The position numbers and the translations under genes are program-made. A DNA stretch of 64,000 nt from JAJDXW01 sp965202895 (GTDB taxonomy: Bacteria; Pseudomonadota; Gammaproteobacteria; HK1), in the NCBI GenBank assembly GCA_965202895.1, contig OZ241901.1, forward strand, positions 682,001 through 746,000. Reading direction: 5' to 3'. A model generated the notes under the pieces. The model saw only the letters and a program-made list of their open reading frames with translations. It did no database searches and was not told where the DNA came from. Shown piece by piece: positions 1 to 9,106 of this stretch. Each line of letters opens with the position of its first letter. Within the stretch, counting starts at the first letter, position 1.

Positions 1-10
1 GGACAGGACC

Positions 11-1285
11 ATGAAGCTGGCATCCGTAGAGATTGAGAACTTCCGCGCGATCGAGAAGCTCACCTTGGCGCTCGACCCCCGGCTCACGGTCCTGCACGGC
101 GCCAATGCACACGGCAAGACGAGCGTTCTGGGCGCCATCGCCGCCGGACTCGGCGCCATTCCCGATCTGCTTTCCGGTGTGTTCGAGAGAGGTTTTCTCG
201 ATACCGATCCGCGTGCGGGCGCACTGGATTCGAGCGTCGTCCTCAACGCGGTAGACGGGACTTCCTGGTCCGGAACGGTCACCAGGGGACAACCGGGGCG
301 AGGATACGTCAGCGCCCTGAGAGACAAGATGGACGAAATCTTCAGCGCCTGCAATGAGGGGCGGACGGTCGAGCTTCCGATCGTTGCCGCTTACGACACC
401 GACCGGGTCATCTTCGATCGGACGGAGCGGTGGTCCGACTTCAAGAAGGAATTCACTCGATACGACGCTTTCGAAGGGGCGCTGTCGTCCCGCACGAACT
501 TCCAGGGGCTCTTCGAGTGGTTCTACTTCAAGGAAGACGAAGAGTTGAGAGAGCAAAGGGAACGTTGTGACTTCGGTTACCGGCTCGCGGATCTATCCAG
601 CGTCCGTCATGCGATCTCGTCCATGCTCGACGACGTATCCGAGCCCCGTATGGAGATGAATCCGCCCCGGTTCATGGTGTCCATCGGAACAGGACGAAAC
701 AGCGAGAAGCTGGCTCTCGACCAGTTGAGCGGAGGCTATCGCGCGGTGCTCGCCCTGGCGGCGGATCTGGCCTGGCGGATGGCGCAAGGGAATCCGCATC
801 TCGACGACCCCCTCGAATCCGAAGCGATCGTTCTCATCGACGAAGTCGATCTGCACCTGCATCCCTCCTGGCAGCAGCGGATCCTGAACGACCTCGCCCG
901 GACGTTCCCGAACGTGCAGTTCGTCGTCTCCACCCACAGCCCACAGGTGCTGACCACGGTCGGGCCGGAGCATATCGTGGAGCTGTATCGCGGGGAGGAC
1001 GGCCGCGTGGCCGCCGGGTCCCCGGCCTCGGCGACCTATGGCGCGGAAGCGGGCGACGTCCTCACCTCGGTGATGGGGACGAACCAGCGTCCGTCAGGCA
1101 ACGAGTTCACGGACACCCTGGAAAGGTACATGCGGCTCGTCGGTGACGGCGAGGGAGAATCGGAGGCAGCTCTGGCGCTTAGAAAGAAGTTGGAATATCT
1201 TTCGCCTCGCGACCATGCTCTCGACCGGGCGGACGTCGAGATAAGGCGGAGTGCGTTGTTGGCACGCATGGGAAAATCGACGTGA
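11..1285 (+). CDS. ptuA: Septu-like ATPase PtuA, copy 1
   Basis: 424-aa ABC/SMC-like AAA ATPase. Seen: Walker A GANAHGKT (residues 30-37), ABC signature LSGGY (239-243), Walker B IVLIDE (273-278) followed by a D-x-H-L-H-P segment, and an H-loop THS (308-310). This is the single-polypeptide layout of RecF/PtuA-type ATPases. The stop overlaps the GTG start of an HNH gene of the TIGR02646/PtuB type, and this pairing defines type I Septu. In the known system PtuA is the sensor/ATPase that holds the nuclease until phage infection. Its promoter lies off the window. A close paralogue is at 11988. It could also serve a retron of the Ec78 type, but no reverse transcriptase is visible. Confidence 0.85.
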   Translation: MKLASVEIENFRAIEKLTLALDPRLTVLHGANAHGKTSVLGAIAAGLGAIPDLLSGVFERGFLDTDPRAGALDSSVVLNAVDGTSWSGTVTRGQPGRGYVSALRDKMDEIFSACNEGRTVELPIVAAYDTDRVIFDRTERWSDFKKEFTRYDAFEGALSSRTNFQGLFEWFYFKEDEELREQRERCDFGYRLADLSSVRHAISSMLDDVSEPRMEMNPPRFMVSIGTGRNSEKLALDQLSGGYRAVLALAADLAWRMAQGNPHLDDPLESEAIVLIDEVDLHLHPSWQQRILNDLARTFPNVQFVVSTHSPQVLTTVGPEHIVELYRGEDGRVAAGSPASATYGAEAGDVLTSVMGTNQRPSGNEFTDTLERYMRLVGDGEGESEAALALRKKLEYLSPRDHALDRADVEIRRSALLARMGKST

Positions 1286-2043
1286 AACGTATCCGGAGGT
1301 TGCGTGAGCCCACTCGCGGGCTCAAAGGCTATCTCGACTGCGTAGAGCACGATGCGGAATGGGAGGATTTCCGTTCCCACGACACGGGTAATTCCTACAG
1401 GGAGCTCTTGAGTGAGCTGATCGATCTTCAACACGGGCTTTGCGGGTATTGTGAAATCGATCTCACGGAGCTGGATCGTCAGATCGAGCATTGGATCCCC
1501 CGTAGCGCTCCGATCGGAGCACCGAGGGCGCTCGACGTCGCCAACATGATTGCCTGCTGCAGGGGCGGGACGAATAGCGTGCACGGCAGTACGCTGGGAC
1601 GCGACGAAACCCGGTACCGTGAACCGGTGCGACGCCATCAGAGCTGTGGCCAGAAGAAGGGCGATCAGGTGGATGCGTATCTTATGGATCCCCGGACGCT
1701 GCCCGCCCTTCCATCACTCACCCGAGTGCTCGTCAACGGCGCCATGGAAGCAGATGCGGCGGCATGTGAATCCGTCGGCGAATGTGCCGAGCGCGTGCAG
1801 CGTACCATCGAAATCCTGGGGCTGAACGTCAGACGTTTGCGAGACGCGCGGGAAAGACATTGGAGAACGCTCAACGACGCCTGGAAGGATCACGTTGGCG
1901 ACCTCGACATGATGGGCGAAGCGGCCCGTGGCGAACTTCTGCCGAAGAACGGGCGCTTGCCCAGATTCTTCACCACGAACCGAAGCTACTTCGGCTCCGC
2001 AAGCGAGCGGATCCTCGATGAATCTCCCCGGGAATGGGTCTGA
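1282..2043 (+). CDS. ptuB: Septu-like HNH endonuclease PtuB
   Basis: 253-aa HNH-type protein that starts with GTG inside the ptuA stop (GTGA overlap), so the two are translationally coupled. Seen: CGYC (residues 54-57), the QIEHWIPRS segment with the E-H pair of an HNH motif (69-70), N88, a Cys pair at 92-93, and HQSCGQKKGD (119-128) as the second zinc-binding/catalytic half. This Cys/His pattern matches TIGR02646 proteins, which include PtuB, the DNA-cleaving effector of Septu. A degenerate second copy lies after ptuA2 at 13262. Assignment to Septu is by pairing and motifs; activity is inferred. Confidence 0.83.
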   Translation: MKRIRRLREPTRGLKGYLDCVEHDAEWEDFRSHDTGNSYRELLSELIDLQHGLCGYCEIDLTELDRQIEHWIPRSAPIGAPRALDVANMIACCRGGTNSVHGSTLGRDETRYREPVRRHQSCGQKKGDQVDAYLMDPRTLPALPSLTRVLVNGAMEADAAACESVGECAERVQRTIEILGLNVRRLRDARERHWRTLNDAWKDHVGDLDMMGEAARGELLPKNGRLPRFFTTNRSYFGSASERILDESPREWV

Positions 2044-2241
2044 ACGGCACTTTGGCAATCGTGTGATCGAGCCGTGGTTGCCGGCCGGCAGGACCGACGC
2101 CAGGACCATACATGAGCTTGGGACCAGCGCCGGGCGCACTTGCAGGCAGTCGCCAATGACGGCGGGCCGCGCGTTTGCGGCGCATACATCGACAGCCGAC
2201 CCGCAAGAGGCCGGCCCACAGCACACGGATCCGAGGGACGG

Positions 2242-2270
2242 TTGACATCACGTCGATTGACCAACAGAAT
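2242..2270 (+). promoter_or_regulatory. sigma-70-like promoter of NTPase operon 1
   Basis: TTGACA at 2242-2247, 17-bp spacer, CAGAAT at 2265-2270. It lies about 30 bp upstream of the start codon. The same arrangement (TTGACA, 17 bp, CAGTAT) precedes the inverted paralogous operon on the minus strand at 9150-9122, which supports it as real. Confidence 0.65.
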
Positions 2271-2290
2271 CGTTGGCAACGAATTCGTTG
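2262..2290. promoter_or_regulatory. tandem operator-like dyads CAAC-N6-GTTG
   Basis: Two 14-bp dyads 15 bp apart: CAACAGAATCGTTG at 2262-2275, overlapping the -10 box, and the perfect palindrome CAACGAATTCGTTG at 2277-2290, ending just before the ribosome-binding GGAAG. The same half-sites at the same spacing occur upstream of the paralogous operon (9107-9176). Position and conservation suggest a repressor operator that blocks transcription. The regulator is unknown and no obvious regulator gene is adjacent. Confidence 0.6.
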
Positions 2291-2301
2291 GGAAGATGGC
2301 G

Positions 2302-3618
2302 ATGGCGCTCAGGAAGGCCGGGGGGAACTGGGTCGAGGGGGATCGGTTCTTCGATCGGGAGGCCGAGCTCGAAGCGCTTGCCGAGCGGGTGCGGGACGGA
2401 GCCCACACCCTGCTGACCGCGCAGCGGCGGATGGGGAAGACGAGCCTGGTGCGGGAGCTGCTGCGCCGGCTGAAGGACGAGGGGCGCTTCGAGACGATCT
2501 TCGTCGATCTGGAGGGCGCCTTCGATCCGGCGGACGCGGTCGCCGAGATCGGGTTCCAGGCGAGCGCGGCGCAGGGCGCATGGGGCCGCATCAGGTCCCT
2601 GTTCGCCAACGTCCTTCCGGCAGAGGTCGAGGTCGGCGGCCGGATCCCTGCACTCGCCGGCGCGGACCTGCGGGTGAAGCTTCGCGCCGGGGTCGACGCC
2701 GGTAGCTGGCGGCACAAGGGCGACGAGGTCTTCACGGCCTTGGCGGGAAACGGGCGGCCGGTGGTGCTCGCGCTCGACGAGCTGCCGATCCTCGTCAACC
2801 GCCTGCTCAAGGGGGACGACCACGGCAAGGGGAACGGCTACGGGATTGCGCCGGAGCGGAGGCGGGCGGCGGACGAATTCCTGAGCTGGCTCCGCAAGAA
2901 CGGCCAGACGCATCGGGGCCGGATCAGCATGATCCTCTCCGGCAGCGTGAGCCTCGAACCCATCCTGCGACAGGCGGGACTCAGCGCCCACGCGAACGTC
3001 TTTTCCCCCTTCGATCTGAAACCCTGGGACCGGGAGACCGCGATGGCCTGCCTCGGCGCCCTGGGGGAGACCTATGGCCTCGACCTCCCCCATGCCGTCC
3101 GCCAGGACATGTGCCGGCGGCTGCGCTGCCAGATCCCCCACCACGTGCAGCGCTTCTTCGACGTCCTCCACGAAGACCTGCGCCGGGCCGGCCGGCGCGC
3201 CGCCTCGCTCGAAGACGTGGAGCGCATGTACGACCACGAGATGCTGGGGATCCGGGGGCAGATGGACCTGGAGCACTACGAGGGCCGGCTGAGGATGGTC
3301 CTCGGGGACGAGGGGTATCGGGCCGCCCTCGAGATGCTGACCGAGGCCGCGGTCAACGATGGCCGGCTGCGCGACGACGCCATCGAGCGGCATCGCGAAT
3401 CTCTCGCTGCCGAGGCCGGCGCCGACCCGCTCCCGGTTGAGGACGTGCTCCACGTGCTGGAGCACGACGGGTATCTCGCGAGGCAGGGTGACGGCTACCG
3501 CTTCGTCTCCGGCCTGCTCGAGGACTGGTGGCGCGTCCGGTACAGCCGGTCCGCCGCATCGTCCGCGTCCACGTCGTCCGGCGCCGGACCGGCCCGGAGC
3601 GCCCGGCGATGGCCGTGA
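2302..3618 (+). CDS. STAND/archaeal-ATPase-like P-loop NTPase, first gene of dual-NTPase operon 1
   Basis: 438-aa P-loop ATPase. Seen: N-terminal WVEGDRFFDREAELEAL segment typical of the archaeal-ATPase/STAND group, Walker A QRRMGKTS (about residues 41-48), Walker B VVLALDELP with a following sensor-like SGSVSLEP, then a helical and winged-helix-like C-terminus ending LLEDWWRVRYSR. Start 2302 is chosen because GGAAG (2291-2295) is well spaced for it; ATG 2296 is the alternative. Its end overlaps the next gene by 10 bp, so the two are co-translated. A broken paralogue lies at 9088-8422. Next to Septu, a phage-sensing role is inferred; no nuclease or toxin domain was recognised. Confidence 0.75.
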   Translation: MALRKAGGNWVEGDRFFDREAELEALAERVRDGAHTLLTAQRRMGKTSLVRELLRRLKDEGRFETIFVDLEGAFDPADAVAEIGFQASAAQGAWGRIRSLFANVLPAEVEVGGRIPALAGADLRVKLRAGVDAGSWRHKGDEVFTALAGNGRPVVLALDELPILVNRLLKGDDHGKGNGYGIAPERRRAADEFLSWLRKNGQTHRGRISMILSGSVSLEPILRQAGLSAHANVFSPFDLKPWDRETAMACLGALGETYGLDLPHAVRQDMCRRLRCQIPHHVQRFFDVLHEDLRRAGRRAASLEDVERMYDHEMLGIRGQMDLEHYEGRLRMVLGDEGYRAALEMLTEAAVNDGRLRDDAIERHRESLAAEAGADPLPVEDVLHVLEHDGYLARQGDGYRFVSGLLEDWWRVRYSRSAASSASTSSGAGPARSARRWP

Positions 3619-6581
3619 CCGCTCCTCCGACCGCTCCTCCCTCCCGGAAGTACAACCCCGGGTTCCTCAGCGACGACGAGCTGGTGGCCTCGTTCTGCGT
3701 GCGGACGAGCGAGCTCGAATCCATCGTCGAGGTCCTGCGCGAGTGCACCGGGAGCGCGAACCCGCACCAGATCGTGATCGGCCCGCGCGGCAGCGGGAAG
3801 ACGAGCCTGCTCCTGCGGGTCGCGGCGGAGGTGCGCCGGGACGCCTCGCTGTCGTCCGGCTTCTTCCCCGTCGTCTTCGCGGAGGAGAGCTACGAGGTCG
3901 GGACCGCCGGGGAGCTCTGGCTGGAGTGCCTGTCCCACTTGGCCGACCAAGCCCCGCACCGGGAGGGCGGCCCCGACCTGCGGCTGACCGTCCAGGATCT
4001 GCGCACCATTCGCGACGACCGGACCCTCGGCGAGCGCTGCCTCGCCGCCCTCCTCGACTTCTCGGACCGGGAGGGCAAGCGGCTGGTGCTGATGGTCGAG
4101 AACCTGAACATGATGTTCAGGGACATGGCGGATTCGCGGGAAGCGGGATGGAGGCTCCGCAAGATCCTCCAGACCGAGCCGCGGATCATCCTGCTCGCGA
4201 GCGCGACCAGCCGCTTCGACGAGATCGACCACCCGGACCGTGCCCTGTACGATCTCTTCCGGGTGCTTGCGCTACGCCCTCTCGATACGAGCGAGTGCGC
4301 CATCTTGTGGGAGACGGTGTCCGGCCAACATCGGCCGCCCGAGACGATCCGCTCGCTGGAAATTCTCACCGGCGGCAGCCCCCGGCTGCTCGCGATCTTG
4401 GCCCGTTTCGGGGCGGGGCGGTCCTTCCGCGAGCTCATGGTCGAATTGCTCGATCTGGTGGATGACCATACGGAGTACTTCAAGAGCCACCTCGAATCGC
4501 TCCCGGCCCAGGAGCGGCGCGTCTACCTCGCGCTCGCCGACCTGTGGAAGCCGGCGCTCACCAAGGAGATCGCGGATCGGGCACGGATCGAGACGAGCAA
4601 ATGCAGCGCCCAGCTCACCCGGCTCGTCGAACGGGGCGCCGTTCTGGACGCGGGCGGCAGCGCCCGGCGCAAGCAGTACTACCTGAGCGAGCGCCTGTAC
4701 AACGTCTACTACCTGTTGCGGCGGCGCCGCAGGCCGGACCACCTGATCGAAGCCCTCATCCGCTTCATGGCTTCGTACTACTCGCCGCCCGAGCTGAAGG
4801 CCTTCAGCGTCCGTATCGCCCACGAGGCGGAAGACCAGGATCCGGGGATGCGATCGCTGTACCAGTCCGCATTCGAGAAACTGGTGAAGCTGCCGGCGAT
4901 GGCCGGCCATCGCGAAGAGTTGCTTGCAACGATTCCCGCACATTTCACGAAATTTCTCGATCGAGGACTGGCGCATCCGGATTTGACGGAAACTACGATA
5001 GCCGGCAGCTCACCGGATCAACACCGATCCGAACTACTTCATGACGAAGAGCATGAATTCTCAGAACTGGCGGCTGCGGGAAAGCTCCTGGAAAATGCGA
5101 GTGTATTGTACGCTCGGGGTCGGGTAAAGGAAGCGCTGGCGAAGTATGACGAACTGGTGCGCCGATTCGGAGAGAGCGACGTACTGGACGTTTCCTTATC
5201 GGTTGCACTCGGTTTCTCCGCCAAAGGCGTAATACTCGGTCAACTGGGTCGGCAGGAGGATGCACTGGCTGCCTACGACGAAGTGGTGTTCCGATTCGAC
5301 TCGTTCGGTACGCCGAATCCGTTCGATCAATTCATGGAGATGTTCACAACGAAGGACGTTGAAATCGGTGAACTGCGACTACCACAAGACATGCCAAAAG
5401 AAGCGATGAATGCATGGAACGAAATGATTCCTCTAATCGAGGCTGGTGATGCACCGACGTCATCCATGTTCATCGCGGCCGCCCTCGTCGAAAGAGGGGG
5501 CATACTCTACGGACTGAATCGGCTGGAGGAAGCTTTGGCCGTGTACGATGACGTAATGCATCGGTTTGGAGAGAGCGATGAATCAGCGCTTGTCGATCTG
5601 ATCGCGACCGCTCTCGTCAATAAAGGACTTTCTCTTGTCCGGCTGAATCGGCCAAAGGAAGCGTTGGCCACGTTTGACGAAGTGGAACGCCGATTCGGTA
5701 CGAACGACGCATCGGATATTCTCGAGCAACTCTCGACCGCCCTCTTCACGAAGGGCGATACGCTGACCAAGCTGAGTCGAACAGAGGAAGCACTGACTGC
5801 CTTTGGTGAATTGGCGCGTCGATTCGGAACGAGCGAGATGCCGGTCATCCTTGCATGGGTCGCAAAAGGTCTCGTCAAAAGAGGAGAAATACTTCGCGGT
5901 CTGGATCGTCTTGAGGAAGCATTGGCCTCCTTTGACGATGTGGTGCGTCGATTCAAGGACAACGATACGCCGATTTTTTACCAACTGGTTGCGCTCGCTT
6001 TCTTCGGAAAGGCATCCGTACTCGCCGGGTTGAACCGTACAGAGGAAGCGCTGGCTGCTTACGACGAGGCAGCGTGCCGTCTTGAGACAAGCGAACATCC
6101 CGCGCTTCGGAACTTGGCTGGGAGCGCCCTTCTTGCAAAAGCGAATATGGAACTGGCGGACGGACGGTACGAAGTGGCTATCGACACGGCTGGCCGGGTA
6201 CTCGAGCAGCCTTTCACGGTGTCCCCGGAAAACCGGTGGGATGGGCGCCTGATCCGGGCAGGGGCGCTCCTCGCACGCGGCGACCCATCCGGTAGCGATC
6301 AGGACATCGAGGCGATGCTCGCGATCCTGCCGGAGTTCGACTCTCTTCCAAGCCCCGTCCTGCACGCCTTGATGAAGTTCAGCATCTATCTCGGGCCGGC
6401 GCGGATGCGGGAGCTGATCCAGGCATCGCCGGCGGCGGACCTTCTGCTGCCGCTCACGACGGCGCTGGAATGGGAGCTCGGGCTTACGCCCCGGGTAGCG
6501 CGGGAAGTCGAGGAGGTCGCCCAAGACATCCGGCGGGATCTGGCGAAGCTGAAGGAAGATCGGACCGATGGCGCGACGTAG
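3609..6581 (+). CDS. STAND-like NTPase with C-terminal TPR array
   Basis: 990-aa protein, ATG 3609 overlapping the upstream stop. Seen: N-terminal NTPase with Walker A GPRGSGKTS (58-66), Walker B LVLMVENL (159-166), a SATSRF sensor-like motif, and a winged-helix-like stretch near residues 300-345 (TKEIADRARIE). From about residue 480 there are six or more TPR-like units of roughly 46 aa with the recurring pattern LxRxEEALAxYDEVxxRFG. A short tail EVEEVAQDIRRDL ends it. The TPR coding region (about 5000-6200) is visibly more AT-rich than the ATPase part. The paralogue at 8425-6710 shares the NTPase core and tail but not the TPRs. The TPRs are probably the ligand or partner sensor (inference). 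Confidence 0.75.
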   Translation: MAVTAPPTAPPSRKYNPGFLSDDELVASFCVRTSELESIVEVLRECTGSANPHQIVIGPRGSGKTSLLLRVAAEVRRDASLSSGFFPVVFAEESYEVGTAGELWLECLSHLADQAPHREGGPDLRLTVQDLRTIRDDRTLGERCLAALLDFSDREGKRLVLMVENLNMMFRDMADSREAGWRLRKILQTEPRIILLASATSRFDEIDHPDRALYDLFRVLALRPLDTSECAILWETVSGQHRPPETIRSLEILTGGSPRLLAILARFGAGRSFRELMVELLDLVDDHTEYFKSHLESLPAQERRVYLALADLWKPALTKEIADRARIETSKCSAQLTRLVERGAVLDAGGSARRKQYYLSERLYNVYYLLRRRRRPDHLIEALIRFMASYYSPPELKAFSVRIAHEAEDQDPGMRSLYQSAFEKLVKLPAMAGHREELLATIPAHFTKFLDRGLAHPDLTETTIAGSSPDQHRSELLHDEEHEFSELAAAGKLLENASVLYARGRVKEALAKYDELVRRFGESDVLDVSLSVALGFSAKGVILGQLGRQEDALAAYDEVVFRFDSFGTPNPFDQFMEMFTTKDVEIGELRLPQDMPKEAMNAWNEMIPLIEAGDAPTSSMFIAAALVERGGILYGLNRLEEALAVYDDVMHRFGESDESALVDLIATALVNKGLSLVRLNRPKEALATFDEVERRFGTNDASDILEQLSTALFTKGDTLTKLSRTEEALTAFGELARRFGTSEMPVILAWVAKGLVKRGEILRGLDRLEEALASFDDVVRRFKDNDTPIFYQLVALAFFGKASVLAGLNRTEEALAAYDEAACRLETSEHPALRNLAGSALLAKANMELADGRYEVAIDTAGRVLEQPFTVSPENRWDGRLIRAGALLARGDPSGSDQDIEAMLAILPEFDSLPSPVLHALMKFSIYLGPARMRELIQASPAADLLLPLTTALEWELGLTPRVAREVEEVAQDIRRDLAKLKEDRTDGAT

Positions 6582-6709
6582 AGATCGGACGGCAAGGAAG
6601 GAGGCGCGGCCCCTCAACGCCTCGCCGCTCTCGGCGAAGGTCCGCCCCTGTTCCGGAACCTGTCCCCGCGAAAGCGGAAGGTCCAAGACACCCCGACGTT
6701 GCTGCCAAG

Positions 6710-8425
6710 TTACTTCGTCCTGCCCAAAATGATTGTGCCTCCGGCTCTCTCTACCTCCTCGATCCGCTGACGAATGTCCTGGGCGATCTCAAGAACTTCA
6801 ATCGGCGCGCGAACCGTCTCGCCGATGCGCTGGCGCAGTGCGACGTTGAATGGCTCCAGCGCATCGGATTTCTTCTTGTCACCCGACAGGACATCGACCA
6901 GATCACGCTCCGAGGCTCCGACTGCAATCAAATCCGTCATACGATCCAGCATCTGACGCATCATGACCTTGTTCCTAGGAACGAATGCCGCGTAGACGGA
7001 ACGGAACGTCTCCATGGACTCCGGAAGTCTCCCTTGAGCAAGAAGCGCTTTCATCTCTCTCCATTTCGCTCTCCACTCTGACTCGATTGCATCGTCTTCG
7101 GTCAACGCACCGTATTTTCGTTCAAATTCTTCGCTCGTAGTCGGTGCCTCTTCCACATGATGAGGATCGGTCCGTGCCCTGCCCTTGTTGGCCGGCGCAT
7201 TGGACACCGGCCCCGGAAGCTCCGGTGCGCCGCGGTCTCCGAAGCGCTCGACTGCTTCATAGAACACCATCATGAAGTGAATCAGGTTCCGCACGACGGC
7301 TGCTTCGTCACGTTCACGCCGCAGCTTGTAGTAGATGCTGTAGAGACGTTCCGCGGCTGCATACAGCCGCCTCTTGCCGCTTCCCTCCACGACGACCGCA
7401 CCTCGATTGACGAGCCTCCCGAGCAAGGTCGATACGGCCCGGACGTCCATGCGGGCGCGGGCCGCGATCTCGCCGGTGCTCGACGGCTGCCATAGATCGA
7501 TCACCGAGAGATAGACACGGCGTTCGGTCTTTGCGAAGCCTTCCAGGTGAGAGCGAAAATACTCGGTATGGTCGTCGATCAACTCGACGAGGTTTTCCAT
7601 CAACTGGCTCATGGATCGGTGCCGAGCGAACCCTGCGACGATGACCAGAAGGCGGGGGTTGCCGCCGGTCAGGATCTCCAACGGCCTGATCTCCCGCTCG
7701 CTGACCGTGCCGCCGCTGACCGCCCGCCACAGACATCGGCACTCCTCGGTATCCAGCGGATCGAGGCGGACGATCCGGAACAGCTCGAAGAAGGGTTCCC
7801 TCGCGTCGTCCAGTCCCTTGAAACGGCTGGTGGCGGTGGCGAGCAGGACGATCCGGGGCTCCGACTGCAACGCCTTGCGAAGCTTCCATCCGAAGTCGTC
7901 GTCCACGTCTCCGCACAGGGTTTGCAGGTTTTCGACCATCAGGACGATCTGTTTTCCCAGTCGATCCGCTGCGTCCAGGGCGGCGGCACGAGCGCGCTCC
8001 TCCAGCTCCTTCCCGCGCCACCGAGCCGCCAGATCGGCGTGCGTACCCCCGAGCTCCCGTGCGATTTCAGCGTCGTTCTTGCCGATCTCCCTCGCGAGGT
8101 GGAACAGGGTCTCGAGCCAGAAGTCGCCCATATCGAGGACTTCCTGGCTCTCTTCCATGAACCGGACCGGCAGCAGGCGTTCGGAGAGCTCCCGGTTGGT
8201 GTGCAACTCCGCGGCAACGCGGGCCAGCAGCATGGTCTTTCCACGTCCGCGAGGCGCCACGAGCAGGACGTGTTGGCACGACGGCGCACCGACGTTGTCG
8301 CGGAGGACTTCAAGCACGATGCCCAATTGGCGTCTTCTGACCGAGAATTGCCCGATCACTTCATCATCGGATTGGAATATCCCCGGGTTGAATTTACGGA
8401 TCGTCCGTGCAGGTGTTGCATTCAT
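6710..8425 (-). CDS. STAND-like NTPase, paralogue with a different sensor region
   Basis: 571-aa paralogue of the 3609 gene. Seen: the same N-terminus (RKFNPGIFQSDDE against RKYNPGFLSDDE), Walker A APRGRGKTM, Walker B IVLMVENLQ, SATSRFKGL-type sensor region, winged-helix-like region (GEIAARARMD) and the tail EVLEIAQDIRQRIEE. In place of the TPR array is a shorter unique helical stretch (about residues 390-520). ATG 8425 has a strong AGGAGGGG ribosome site and overlaps the stop of the broken upstream gene (ATGA). It converges on the first copy with a 128-bp gap. It looks intact, though its partner gene is not. Confidence 0.72.
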   Translation of the reverse strand: MNATPARTIRKFNPGIFQSDDEVIGQFSVRRRQLGIVLEVLRDNVGAPSCQHVLLVAPRGRGKTMLLARVAAELHTNRELSERLLPVRFMEESQEVLDMGDFWLETLFHLAREIGKNDAEIARELGGTHADLAARWRGKELEERARAAALDAADRLGKQIVLMVENLQTLCGDVDDDFGWKLRKALQSEPRIVLLATATSRFKGLDDAREPFFELFRIVRLDPLDTEECRCLWRAVSGGTVSEREIRPLEILTGGNPRLLVIVAGFARHRSMSQLMENLVELIDDHTEYFRSHLEGFAKTERRVYLSVIDLWQPSSTGEIAARARMDVRAVSTLLGRLVNRGAVVVEGSGKRRLYAAAERLYSIYYKLRRERDEAAVVRNLIHFMMVFYEAVERFGDRGAPELPGPVSNAPANKGRARTDPHHVEEAPTTSEEFERKYGALTEDDAIESEWRAKWREMKALLAQGRLPESMETFRSVYAAFVPRNKVMMRQMLDRMTDLIAVGASERDLVDVLSGDKKKSDALEPFNVALRQRIGETVRAPIEVLEIAQDIRQRIEEVERAGGTIILGRTK

Positions 8426-9088
8426 TGGACCCCTCCTCGGCCTCGATCCGAAAAACGACTTTCGAGGGGCGCATGATGATCACGGAAGCGGGCCGCCCAC
8501 CAGTCCTTCAACAACCGTGACGCGAAGCGGTGTCCGCCGTCGCAGACCTCGACATAGCCGTCGTGCGCCAGGACTTCAAGCGCATCCTTGATACGGTCGG
8601 GAATGTCGGGCAGCACCCTGGAGTACAACCCTTCGAGGCAGCGCCGCGCACCCGCCGTAAACACGTCCTGGATAGCGGCCTCGGCGAGGATCTCCATGGC
8701 GATCGTATAGCTCTCGTTGTCCAGTCCCTCACCAAGGCACGTCACGTAGTGCGCCAGGTCGCTTTCTCCCGAAGGCCCGAGAAGCTCGGTGCGATAGACC
8801 ACTTCCACATCTTCCACCATCACGCGGTCGCGGCTCTTCATGATGGCGAAGTCATGCAGGCGTGCGAAGAAGGACTGGACGTGATGGGGAATACCAACAG
8901 AGGAAATCCCATCCCCGCTCTTCGAGCCGCCGGCCAAGCTCCCGGAGGATGCTGGTCTTGCCCATGCGCCGCTGTCCGCTCAGGAGCACGTGGTTGCGGT
9001 CGCGAACTCGTGACTCCAACACCTGTAGCTCCGGCTCGCGGTGGAAGAAGTCGTCGCCGCTCACCCAGCGGCCGGTGGACGGTTTCAT
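8422..9088 (-). pseudogene. internally deleted paralogue of the 2302 NTPase gene
   Basis: The 5' part (9088 down to about 8935) encodes WVSGDDFFHREPELQVLE and the Walker A segment GQRRMGKTSILREL, matching residues 10-55 of the 2302 protein. The 3' part (from about 8930 to 8422), in another frame, encodes IPHHVQSFFARLHDF through LLKDWWAARF, matching the last third. Roughly 200-250 residues including Walker B are missing and the join is frameshifted, so the gene is broken. The 3' ORF still overlaps the next start (ATGA), and the promoter and operators upstream are well preserved. A short truncated product is possible but cannot be a complete NTPase. Confidence 0.75.
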
Positions 9089-9106
9089 GGCCGGCGCATC
9101 CTTGTT

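Noticed and set aside
593..973. Long minus-strand ORFs opposite the defence and pilus genes
   Set aside because: High GC makes long shadow frames. They lack ribosome sites and recognisable motifs, and lie opposite genes with clear family signatures.
11..2043. Retron with Septu-type effectors
   Set aside because: PtuA and PtuB also serve retron Ec78-type systems, but no reverse transcriptase gene or retron non-coding RNA is visible around either ptuA copy.
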